Program-made: the position numbers and the translations under genes
In this document: one piece after another, positions 1-6,891 of the stretch
Numbering within the stretch: position 1 is the first letter of the stretch
How the letters are laid out: every line of letters begins with the position of its first letter
The notes under the pieces: model-generated
The model's input: only the letters and a program-made list of their open reading frames with translations
Database searches by the model: none
Told to the model about the DNA's origin: nothing
NCBI GenBank assembly: GCA_012841485.1
Contig: DUUU01000255.1
Coordinates: 1-10,275, forward strand
From: Armatimonadota bacterium
GTDB lineage: Bacteria; Armatimonadota; JAAZEB01
Direction of reading: 5' to 3'
Length of the DNA: 10,275 nucleotides

Positions 1-65
1 AAGACGAGGGAGCCCTCCTCGGGTCCGGGAAATCCCAGGCGCACCGGTTCGGGCCCCATCGCCAC
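1..65 (-). CDS. possible 5' end of a further minus-strand gene (partial)
   Basis: An open frame starts at a GTG (63-65), with an in-frame ATG two codons later (57-59), and runs off the left edge of the window. The readable start is roughly (V-A-)M-G-P-E-P-V-R-L-G-F-P-G-P-E-E-G-S-L-V. A GGTGAG Shine-Dalgarno-like site (72-77) overlaps the GH31 stop codon and sits 6 nt before the GTG, which would fit translational coupling to the upstream GH31 gene. About 20 codons are too few to assign a family. The frame could also be chance in high-GC sequence. Confidence 0.35.
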   Translation of the reverse strand, partial: MAMGPEPVRLGFPGPEEGSLV

Positions 66-72
66 GGTTTTC

Positions 73-2334
73 TCACCAGACACAGCGGACGAGGGCAGAT
101 CGTCGCCGCTCGGGATCCTCCACCACGCGCAGGCGAACCGCGCGCGCATCCTCGTCATAGCGCCATTCGGCAGCGCTGCCGTTGATCCATGCGGACGCGG
201 GCGCGCTCTCGGTGTAGATCCACACGTCGAAGCGACGCTCGTCCGGCATTCCCTCGTAGGCGCCAGCGCGCGGAGCGATCTCCAAGTCCACCTGATCGCG
301 CGCGGCGCAACAGATGATGCGCGTCTGCGCAACCTGGCCGTCGCGATAGCCGAAGCTAACGCCGTCATCCTCATAGAGCGTGAACTCGCTCTCGCCATGC
401 GGGTAGACGCGCAGGCTAAGCGTATCCACAGGCTGCTCCCCAACGTACTGCATCTCCGGCCAGTTCGGGATGATGCTTCCGGCCCGGACGAAGAGCGGTC
501 CGCCCCGGTTGACCGGCAAATGGCATTCCATCTCTTTGGGCCCCTCGTGCGCCTCGCCGGTCCAGAAATCGATCCACTTCCCCTCCGGGAGAGACACACG
601 GTCGGTGAAGGCTGCGACGAGGAAGGCATCGCCGAAAAGGTACTGCTGCATCAGGTCATCGGCACCCGGATGATCGGGGTAGACCAGGGGCATGGCGCGC
701 ATGATCGGCATGCCGGTACGCGCGGCGACGTGCGCCATCGAGTAGATGTAGGGGATGAGGCGATAGCGCAGCCGGGCGTACCACTTGAAGATCGGGAAGA
801 GATCCTTGCCAAGCAGCCACGGGTGGCGCCAGTAGGCCCAGCTGCAAAGTTGCGACCAGGGCTGGAGAAAGCCGAAGTGGATCCCGGCCGGCGTGAAGAC
901 ATCCATATCGCAGCTGGTGTTGACATGGCCGGAGAGACCGTGGTTCAGCATGGAGACCAGCGGCTTGGGCCCGCCTCCGGTATCGCCCGCCCAGGTAGCG
1001 CTGAACTGCTGGATCCCGGCATAGCCTCCGGAGCTGTAGATCATGGACCGGCGCCCGGTGTGTTCGGCGAAGCCGCGGCTCATCTGCTTGTTGAGGAGCA
1101 ACGGATAGAGGTTGTGCATCTCCTCGTCATCCATGCCGTTGCCCCATTTGCGGTCAGGATGGTCGTTCACCATCAGCGCGCCATCCATTTTGAACGCGGA
1201 GGCCCCCTGATCGACGAACTTCTTCAGGTGCTCGAACCATGGCTCATCTCGCCGCGTGAGGTGATCCATCAGCGTGCGCCCTTGCGCAAAGTGCCCATCC
1301 TGCTCGAAGTCGTCCGCGTCCGGCGCGCGCGATTCTGCTTCGGCCTTGAGCGCGCTTTCCGCTTGAAGCTGGCGCTCCTCCTCGTAACTGAGATCATAGT
1401 CGCAGCAGAGCCAGAGGCTCATCTTGAAGCCCAGCCGATCTGCCGCGCTCAGGAAGGTATGCGGTCCCTTGGGGCTCCAGGATGGGATAAAGAAGCGCTC
1501 GGGGTGCCACTTCTTCTCCACGGAAAAATCGTAGTTCTTCTCCATCCAGCCGGGCTCAAGCCCGATCACATCGCAGGGGATCCCCTCCCGGCGGAAGTTG
1601 AGGCAGTCGTCCAGCATTTCACGGGCATTCGCCTGCTGGTTACAGACGAAGGTGAGCCCATAGGCCCAAAGTGGGAGCAGCGCCGGCTTGCCCACAATCT
1701 CGGTATAGCGGTCGAGGAGCTGCGGGGCGCTGTCTCCGAGGATCAGATAATAGTCTAGCTCGCCGCGTTTGCCCCAGAAGCGGAGCCGGTCCGGCACGCG
1801 GCAGCCCAGGTCAAAGGTGTGGCGCCAGGTAGAGTTCACGAAGAGAGCCCAGCCGCGGGTGCTCATCACATAGGGGATGGGCACATAGGACTTCACGTTG
1901 ACCACCCAGATCTGAGAACGGTCGCCGCGTTTCTGGATGCGCTCGCGGGTCACATCGCCCAGGCCATAGAGGCGCTCGTCCTCCCTCAAGGCGAAATCCG
2001 CGCCGAAGCCGCTCTCCGGGTCAGAGCGTGGCGCGCCGGCGCTCTCCACCACCGGGCGGCCGCTGGCATCGCACAGAGTCAACCAGCCATCCGCGCGGCG
2101 CACGCGGAGCTCTGCTTCCGCCGTGCGCACGATGGCGGTCTCTTCATCCCCGCCCGCGGTGAACTCGACCGCGCGCCACTCCGAGCGCACAAGGCCATAG
2201 CGCACGAGCGCCGGCTCCGCGAAGGCGTCATCAGGGCGCAGGCGAATGCGAAACGTATGCGCCGCCACCGGCTGCACGCGCATCACCCCTCCGGATGCAA
2301 GCGGAATCGTAAGAGAGTTTTCAGTCAGCGACAT
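73..2334 (-). CDS. GH31 family glycoside hydrolase (alpha-glucosidase/alpha-xylosidase-like)
   Basis: This 753-aa protein has the GH31 layout: an N-terminal galactose-mutarotase-like beta-sandwich (about 1-215, with the ERLYGLGD motif at 120-127), a TIM barrel (about 220-545) and C-terminal beta domains (about 560-753). Barrel landmarks are GLEPGW (258-263), the probable nucleophile Asp384 in AFKMDGA, the probable acid/base Asp451 in TWAGDTGGG, and RLRYRLIPYIYS (521-532). GH31 enzymes are retaining exo-alpha-glycosidases acting on glucosides, xylosides or galactosides. Which one applies here cannot be read: the FKMDGA context differs from the FKTDFGE of characterised alpha-xylosidases. An acidic, Ala-rich stretch of about 40 residues (313-352) lies just before the nucleophile strand. 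No signal peptide is visible, so the enzyme is probably cytoplasmic and acts on imported oligosaccharides. The ATG at 2334 is preceded by AGGAGG with 8-nt spacing. It lies 178 bp downstream of the large lyase-like gene. Confidence 0.93.
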   Translation of the reverse strand: MSLTENSLTIPLASGGVMRVQPVAAHTFRIRLRPDDAFAEPALVRYGLVRSEWRAVEFTAGGDEETAIVRTAEAELRVRRADGWLTLCDASGRPVVESAGAPRSDPESGFGADFALREDERLYGLGDVTRERIQKRGDRSQIWVVNVKSYVPIPYVMSTRGWALFVNSTWRHTFDLGCRVPDRLRFWGKRGELDYYLILGDSAPQLLDRYTEIVGKPALLPLWAYGLTFVCNQQANAREMLDDCLNFRREGIPCDVIGLEPGWMEKNYDFSVEKKWHPERFFIPSWSPKGPHTFLSAADRLGFKMSLWLCCDYDLSYEEERQLQAESALKAEAESRAPDADDFEQDGHFAQGRTLMDHLTRRDEPWFEHLKKFVDQGASAFKMDGALMVNDHPDRKWGNGMDDEEMHNLYPLLLNKQMSRGFAEHTGRRSMIYSSGGYAGIQQFSATWAGDTGGGPKPLVSMLNHGLSGHVNTSCDMDVFTPAGIHFGFLQPWSQLCSWAYWRHPWLLGKDLFPIFKWYARLRYRLIPYIYSMAHVAARTGMPIMRAMPLVYPDHPGADDLMQQYLFGDAFLVAAFTDRVSLPEGKWIDFWTGEAHEGPKEMECHLPVNRGGPLFVRAGSIIPNWPEMQYVGEQPVDTLSLRVYPHGESEFTLYEDDGVSFGYRDGQVAQTRIICCAARDQVDLEIAPRAGAYEGMPDERRFDVWIYTESAPASAWINGSAAEWRYDEDARAVRLRVVEDPERRRSALVRCVW

Positions 2335-2342
2335 CGTCTTGA

Positions 2343-2350
2343 CCTCCTCC
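2343..2350 (-). promoter_or_regulatory. Shine-Dalgarno of the GH31 gene
   Basis: On the minus strand GGAGGAGG is followed by TCAAGACG and then ATG, giving ideal spacing and fixing the GH31 start at 2334. A small 5-bp hairpin (ACGGG-CTCT-CCCGT on the plus strand) lies directly upstream and is probably too weak to matter. Confidence 0.8.
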
Positions 2351-2457
2351 CCGACGGGCTCTCCCGTGGCAATCCCAGGCGAGCAGTCCGGTGGATAGGC
2401 GCACGCCCCCGGGCTTTCAGGTTGGTCCCAAGGCTGGCAGATGCGCTACATCAGTCG

Positions 2458-2501
2458 ATGCGCCAGCCGCTACTCTCTGACGAGGATAGCGGCCGGCGCA
2501 T
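2458..2501 (-). terminator. strong hairpin after the 1390-aa gene (terminator or processing structure)
   Basis: Arms 2458-2472 and 2487-2501 pair over 15 positions with a single A-C mismatch around a 14-nt loop (2473-2486). The structure begins 12 nt after the stop codon of the large secreted protein on the minus strand, where a terminator or a 3'-end stabilising hairpin is expected. No U-tract follows, so a classical intrinsic terminator is not proven. It may act without a U-tract, attenuate GH31 expression, or separate the two messages by RNA processing. The rest of the 178-bp spacer (2335-2512) shows no gene and no clear sigma70-type promoter. Confidence 0.6.
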
Positions 2502-2512
2502 GGCACTCTGTG

Positions 2513-5500
2513 CTACTTTTCGCGGATCAGGGCGAGCCAGTCGAGCGCCAGGCCATCGCCCAGGTTGGTCATGCGGATTGTGTGCTCGCCGGCTGTGAGA
2601 TCCAGAAGGAGCGGCTTCTCCTCGCCGCCCACGGTGAGATAGGCCCAGTCATCCTTCCCCACAGAGAAGCCGCCGGTGCGCGGAAAGGCGATCTCCTTGC
2701 AGCTATCGGCCGGGATCTGGCCATCCACGCGCAGCTCCCGCCGGGGGTTTGGCGAGTCGCTGCAGTACTTGAGCAGCAGCCGGTAGCGGCCGGCCTCGGG
2801 CACGGTGGCTTTCCACTCCAGCCAGTGGCCGATCTCCATGTGCCAGCCGGTGATGATGGGACCAGACGCCGCGACGCGATCGGGAACAATGCGCACGTTC
2901 CCCCCACCCTGGCCCGAGAAGCCCTCTGCCTCGACGACGGTCGCCCGCCCGCGGGCGACCGCCTCCAGCTCCTTGGGGGGCAGATTGATCATCGCCTCAG
3001 CCGTCGCCTTCCCTCCACCGCCCTCGGCGGTCAGGATCACGCGGTATTTCCCGCCGCGCGCGTAGGTGTGCTCCACCTTCTCGCCGACGGCGGTCGCGCC
3101 ATCGCCAAAGTCCCACGTCAGCCGGCCGGTACCGCCCTTGGGCCACCGGGTGCCCGACGCGTCGAACTTGACCGTGGTGCTTCCCGAGAGGGGCGCGGGC
3201 GTCTCCACATTGAGCTGCGTAAGCGGCAGCACCGGATCCTCGCGCAGCTTGGCCAGGAGGTCGAGGACATGCGGCGCAACACGAATGTACATCGTGAACG
3301 ATTTGCCCATGCCACTCATGCTCTTGATGGCCGCGTCGGTGCCTGCCATAAGCACCTGCGCCAACTCCTGATCCCCCGTCAGCTGATAGGCGTAGCCGAT
3401 CCCATCAAAGAGGAGGAGGTTGGACCAGGGGCCTGAACTAGAGCGCGGACAGGTGGTGTAGCGGAACCCGTTGACAGCGGGCATCCACAGATCCTTGATC
3501 AGGTAGCGCGCGCCCAGGTGGATGCTGCGCGCCACTCGCGGGTCGTTGGTCTCCTGGTGATACCAGCGCAAGCCGGTCAACAGCACGCCCACCATGAAGC
3601 CGGCGTTGCCGTAGTGCGCGGGCTCGCACAGGCAGTGCCCGGGCACCATACGCCGTCGCCAGCCGCCGCCAGCCGATCCCAGCGCCGCCTCTTCCGTTTG
3701 CCGCTCCAGAACGCGCTCGACGATGATCCGGGCCGCGTTCAGGTAGAACGGGTCGCCCGTCGCGCGGTACACACCCATCGTCAGGATCAGATGCCAGCCC
3801 GGGACGCGGCAGTTCGTAAAGTCGAAGTTGGTCGTGCCGTACACCCCGTAGCGGTCCGCGATCTTGCGCGCCGTCTCCAGCGAGCGCCGGTCGCCGGTCA
3901 GGAAGTAGTGGTCGCAGTGGCCCTCGCACCAGGTGTGCGAGACGGAGAAGCCGCCGCGAGGGCTGCCCTGATGGGGGCCGGGCAAGGGGCTCTTCGCGTA
4001 GTAGTCGCCCACATGGCCCATGCAGTGGGAATAGACGGCACCCACGCGATAGTCATTCGCATGCGCATGGACCGTATCCACATCGCGGTTGTGACGCTCG
4101 GCCTCCTCGCCCGCCTGGAAGAAGCGGAAATCGCCGGAACGAGCAAACTGGAGGAAGAAGGCGTGCTGGGTATCGTACTCGATATTACCCCAGTTGATCA
4201 CACGCTCGCCCCACCAGTCGCCAAAGTTGAGTGCGCCATACTCGCGGTTGCGCTCTCGGTTCTGCAGGTAGCCCTCCAGCGTTGCGGCCACCTTGGCATC
4301 GTACTCCTTGACGACCTCTCGCTTCGCGTCGGCGATGGCGAAATCGCCGAAGACCTTCGAATTGGCGTACCAGGAGGGCGGGCACGCGGCCATGAGCGGG
4401 CGGTCGTGCTGCGGCGCCGCGCCATCCAGCCCGATCCACACCTCATGGGTTTTCGAGACGCCCTGGCGCAGCTTGTAGCCCCCTGCGTTCTCGAGCGCCT
4501 GGAACCAGTAGAAGAGGCGGTGCTCATCCATGGAGCCCTTTGCCCAGTCATACTCATCCGCCTTCAGCGGCGGGAGCAGCCAGAACGCCGCACCCTGTGG
4601 TCCCACCTCCAGATCGAGCGGATAGTTCTGCCAGAAGTCGCGCACGAAGAGAGCGCCGAGCGGAGCAGACCAGCGCTTTCCCTCGCCCGTAGACGCCACG
4701 TAGCGATCATCGGTATGCTGGTGCACGAAGCCACTCTGCGCCGCCTTCACGGGCACGTCCCACTTCAGGCTGCGTAGCGTCTGGAACTCGCTCTCCGGAA
4801 AGTCGTTGACGTAGGTGAAGAGCACCCGCACCCACGGCGTGCCCGGATAGCTGTGCGCGCGCACTACATAGGCGAGCCTGCTCACCTCGCCATCCTTCAG
4901 TTGGCCAGACCCATAGAAGCACGCCCGCAGCGCCCCCTGCTCCTCGACGCGCGTGGCCGCGAGGTCCATGGTGAAACGCTTGCCTGCAGAATCCACCAGC
5001 GTCAGCGCGCCAAGCGCCGGCGGGCGCACCGAGGCCTGCGGGAGCGGATCACGACGCACCCGGGGCCCATAGCGAAGCTGGTAGGTCGCGCTCGCCCCCG
5101 AGTGCCGGAAGTCGAGCAGCACCCATTTCACGCTGCCGTCCGGCCAGCGCGCCGTCACCGTTGCCTGAAGCGGAACCGACTTGCCTGCTGCATCAGCAAG
5201 CGCCAGGTGATCCGCCGAACCCAACGCGCCTTGCGGGAAGGGGACCCCACTCGTGACCGGCCACGCCTTCAGGGTGGCTCCCGCTGGCGCCTCGACGCGC
5301 AGGGGCACACTTCCCGCGCGCTTGGTGGCAGGCTCGGCCACTGGCCTCCAGGTGTGCCGCCGCCACGGGGTGGCGATTGGCTTCCCCTCGCGGGTCACCG
5401 TCGTGATCCGGTATCGGATCGTCTGGCCGAGTTTCATCTCCGGCACGTAGACGCGGTGGTTATTCACCGCGGTCGGCTCCTTGATCCTCTGGCCGTTCTC

Positions 5501-6685
5501 TAGCTCCACCACGCACGCCGCCGGCCACGTGGTGATCCAGGTGATGCGGTTCTCGCCGGCTTCCAGATGCCGGATTTCGTAGCGCAGCGGCTTGGCCGCG
5601 GGCTTTTTCGCCAGCAGAACCAGGTCCTCGATCCGGTAGGGCCCCTCCGAGGAGAGGGGGCGTAGCTCAATCGTATCGCCCTGCTTCAGTGAGACAGGCC
5701 TGGACAGGAAGAAAAGGCGTTGGTCGTTGTCATCGACCGAAGCCACCGCCACCCCCTGACGCTCGCCGTTGACGAAGAGACCAACGACCTCTCGTCCGGC
5801 CTCGTCGTGGATGACAAAACCGGGGTAGAAGGTACCCGCGCGCGGCACTTTCGCAGTGATGCGCGCCGGCGCTCCCGAACGCAGGACGTTATCCGCACGG
5901 TACTCGCTCGGCACGAACCGGAACCCCTGGGTTTCACACTGGAAGATGGGCAGACGCACATTCTCCTTGGCGTTCAGCAGGGGGTCCACCGTGCGCGGCC
6001 CATAGGTCTGCTCCATCCCCAGGCTCTCGGTGAGGTCTGAATCGAGCTTCAGCTTGGGGCGGTCACTCATCGCGGGCCCCCGTGCCGAAAAGTAGCGTAT
6101 ACTATCGACGCCCTCGTGAGGCTCCCAGGTCTCCGAGAGAACCATGAGGCGGAAGAGCGAGCGGCCATCCTCTTGCTTGAGCGCCATGTCGTGGGAGATG
6201 TAAACGAAGCGACCATCCACGAAGGCTCGGGGCATGGGCCCAGAGACCACCTGGCCATCTGGAGCGTAGGCCGTAATCGCGCCCTCACCCCTCGTCACGC
6301 GGAGCATCGCCTCGCAGCCATGCCCGGCGCGCCCTGTCTTCGCGTCGTTATCGCTATCAACATAGAGAAGGATATTCGAGTTCTCAATTGGCCACGGCTC
6401 GGCAAACTGGACGCGCCAGACGAAACGGTCGCCCCCGGCATTGGCCAGAGCTACCTCGGTAACGAAGCGTGACTTATCCGCCACCTTCTCCGAGGGCTTG
6501 CGTGTCACGATGGTAGAGAACGTCTCCGCAGTCTTAGGGTCGGTCCCGAGCGCCACTTCGGCAGCGTCGCTCATGCCATCGCGATCGCTATCGATGGGCT
6601 GCCCGAACCCTGGCACCATGGGCACCAGCAACAAGAGCGCCAGGATGGGTGCCGACCACCAACGAAGAGAGTTTTGAGGGTACAT
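2513..6685 (-). CDS. secreted multidomain exo-rhamnogalacturonan lyase-like protein (PcRGLX/YetA-like core, PKD, CBM)
   Basis: This 1390-aa protein carries a signal peptide (hydrophobic core about 12-25, cleavage probably near 28). A thrombospondin-3/dockerin-like calcium motif DSDRDGMSD...LGTDP (32-50) follows. Next come two unassigned beta-rich regions (about 62-205 and 240-360), the first with a second Asp-rich motif, VDSDNDAKTGR (109-119), and then an Fn3-like stretch (about 365-430). Residues about 460-545 match the N-terminal RIFT-barrel domain of PcRGLX/YetA-like proteins: GVPFPQGAL (480-488) and RWPDGSVKWVLLDF (513-526). A beta-sandwich (about 555-760) and an alpha/alpha-toroid-like region (about 790-1150, with HTWCEGHCDHYFLTGD at 917-932) complete that core. 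A PKD domain (about 1160-1236, WDFGDG) and a CBM6/35-like module (about 1250-1389) end the protein. Characterised relatives (PL26) cleave rhamnogalacturonan from chain ends, but many homologues are uncharacterised, so activity is inferred. The start at 6685 has AGGAGG 3 nt upstream, rather close. It diverges from the GH29 gene. Confidence 0.85.
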   Translation of the reverse strand: MYPQNSLRWWSAPILALLLLVPMVPGFGQPIDSDRDGMSDAAEVALGTDPKTAETFSTIVTRKPSEKVADKSRFVTEVALANAGGDRFVWRVQFAEPWPIENSNILLYVDSDNDAKTGRAGHGCEAMLRVTRGEGAITAYAPDGQVVSGPMPRAFVDGRFVYISHDMALKQEDGRSLFRLMVLSETWEPHEGVDSIRYFSARGPAMSDRPKLKLDSDLTESLGMEQTYGPRTVDPLLNAKENVRLPIFQCETQGFRFVPSEYRADNVLRSGAPARITAKVPRAGTFYPGFVIHDEAGREVVGLFVNGERQGVAVASVDDNDQRLFFLSRPVSLKQGDTIELRPLSSEGPYRIEDLVLLAKKPAAKPLRYEIRHLEAGENRITWITTWPAACVVELENGQRIKEPTAVNNHRVYVPEMKLGQTIRYRITTVTREGKPIATPWRRHTWRPVAEPATKRAGSVPLRVEAPAGATLKAWPVTSGVPFPQGALGSADHLALADAAGKSVPLQATVTARWPDGSVKWVLLDFRHSGASATYQLRYGPRVRRDPLPQASVRPPALGALTLVDSAGKRFTMDLAATRVEEQGALRACFYGSGQLKDGEVSRLAYVVRAHSYPGTPWVRVLFTYVNDFPESEFQTLRSLKWDVPVKAAQSGFVHQHTDDRYVASTGEGKRWSAPLGALFVRDFWQNYPLDLEVGPQGAAFWLLPPLKADEYDWAKGSMDEHRLFYWFQALENAGGYKLRQGVSKTHEVWIGLDGAAPQHDRPLMAACPPSWYANSKVFGDFAIADAKREVVKEYDAKVAATLEGYLQNRERNREYGALNFGDWWGERVINWGNIEYDTQHAFFLQFARSGDFRFFQAGEEAERHNRDVDTVHAHANDYRVGAVYSHCMGHVGDYYAKSPLPGPHQGSPRGGFSVSHTWCEGHCDHYFLTGDRRSLETARKIADRYGVYGTTNFDFTNCRVPGWHLILTMGVYRATGDPFYLNAARIIVERVLERQTEEAALGSAGGGWRRRMVPGHCLCEPAHYGNAGFMVGVLLTGLRWYHQETNDPRVARSIHLGARYLIKDLWMPAVNGFRYTTCPRSSSGPWSNLLLFDGIGYAYQLTGDQELAQVLMAGTDAAIKSMSGMGKSFTMYIRVAPHVLDLLAKLREDPVLPLTQLNVETPAPLSGSTTVKFDASGTRWPKGGTGRLTWDFGDGATAVGEKVEHTYARGGKYRVILTAEGGGGKATAEAMINLPPKELEAVARGRATVVEAEGFSGQGGGNVRIVPDRVAASGPIITGWHMEIGHWLEWKATVPEAGRYRLLLKYCSDSPNPRRELRVDGQIPADSCKEIAFPRTGGFSVGKDDWAYLTVGGEEKPLLLDLTAGEHTIRMTNLGDGLALDWLALIREK

Positions 6686-6891
6686 GATCCTCCTGCCTTC
6701 CGGTCATCCGATCCTACGGGCACCGAGCCTGCTGGCCGCGCGCCCATGCTGTCTCTCTGTTCCAAGTGAGAGCGCGTTTTCCTGCCGGAGCCCCGTCCTC
6801 CGGTGCAGGAGGAGACCGCGCTGGGCGCCAATGGGATCTCGGCCAGGCCAGCACGGCAGCCGGCCATCACCCAGGGAAGGTTGTTGAGCAG
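6686..6891. promoter_or_regulatory. divergent intergenic control region
   Basis: These 206 bp separate the minus-strand lyase-like gene from the plus-strand GH29 gene, so both promoters should lie here or slightly inside the genes. I see no convincing -35/-10 pair on either strand. The region contains AGGAGG for the lyase gene (6689-6694), an imperfect hairpin (6780-6810), and a weak AGGGAAGG site (6873-6880) before the GH29 ATG. No regulator gene is present in the window. Confidence 0.55.
6780..6810. repeat. inverted repeat in the divergent control region
   Basis: TCCTGC-CGGAG (6780-6790) pairs with CTCCG-GT-GCAGGA (6798-6810). That gives 11 base pairs interrupted only by a 2-nt bulge, with a 7-nt loop. 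It lies 82 bp upstream of the GH29 start and 95 bp upstream of the lyase-like start. It could be an operator dyad for a sugar-responsive regulator or a 5'-UTR hairpin. Function is inferred from position alone. Confidence 0.5.

Noticed and set aside
31..41. AATCCCAGGCG also found near 2374, considered as a direct repeat bracketing GH31
   Set aside because: Eleven identical bases with no extension, one copy inside a probable coding frame. This is not enough to propose duplication or an attachment site.
397..1758. 453-codon open frame on the plus strand opposite GH31
   Set aside because: It is antisense to a gene with clear catalytic motifs. Its translation is rich in Arg, His, Val and Ala without recognisable domains, as expected for the complementary strand of high-GC coding DNA.
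2311..2321. AAGAGAGTTTT shared between the start of GH31 and the start of the lyase-like gene (6665-6675)
   Set aside because: It encodes the same short N-S-L context in both N-termini. With only 11 nt shared and no extension on either side, chance is the simplest explanation.
3518..4777. 419-codon open frame on the plus strand opposite the lyase-like gene
   Set aside because: It lies within conserved lyase-like coding sequence on the other strand. It has low-complexity composition and no recognisable motifs.
6831..6887. 18-codon ORF after an AGGAGGAG-like sequence upstream of GH29, considered as a leader peptide
   Set aside because: The ribosome-binding-like site belongs to the hairpin arm and is too far (about 17 nt) from the ATG. 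The peptide shows no attenuator-like codon run.
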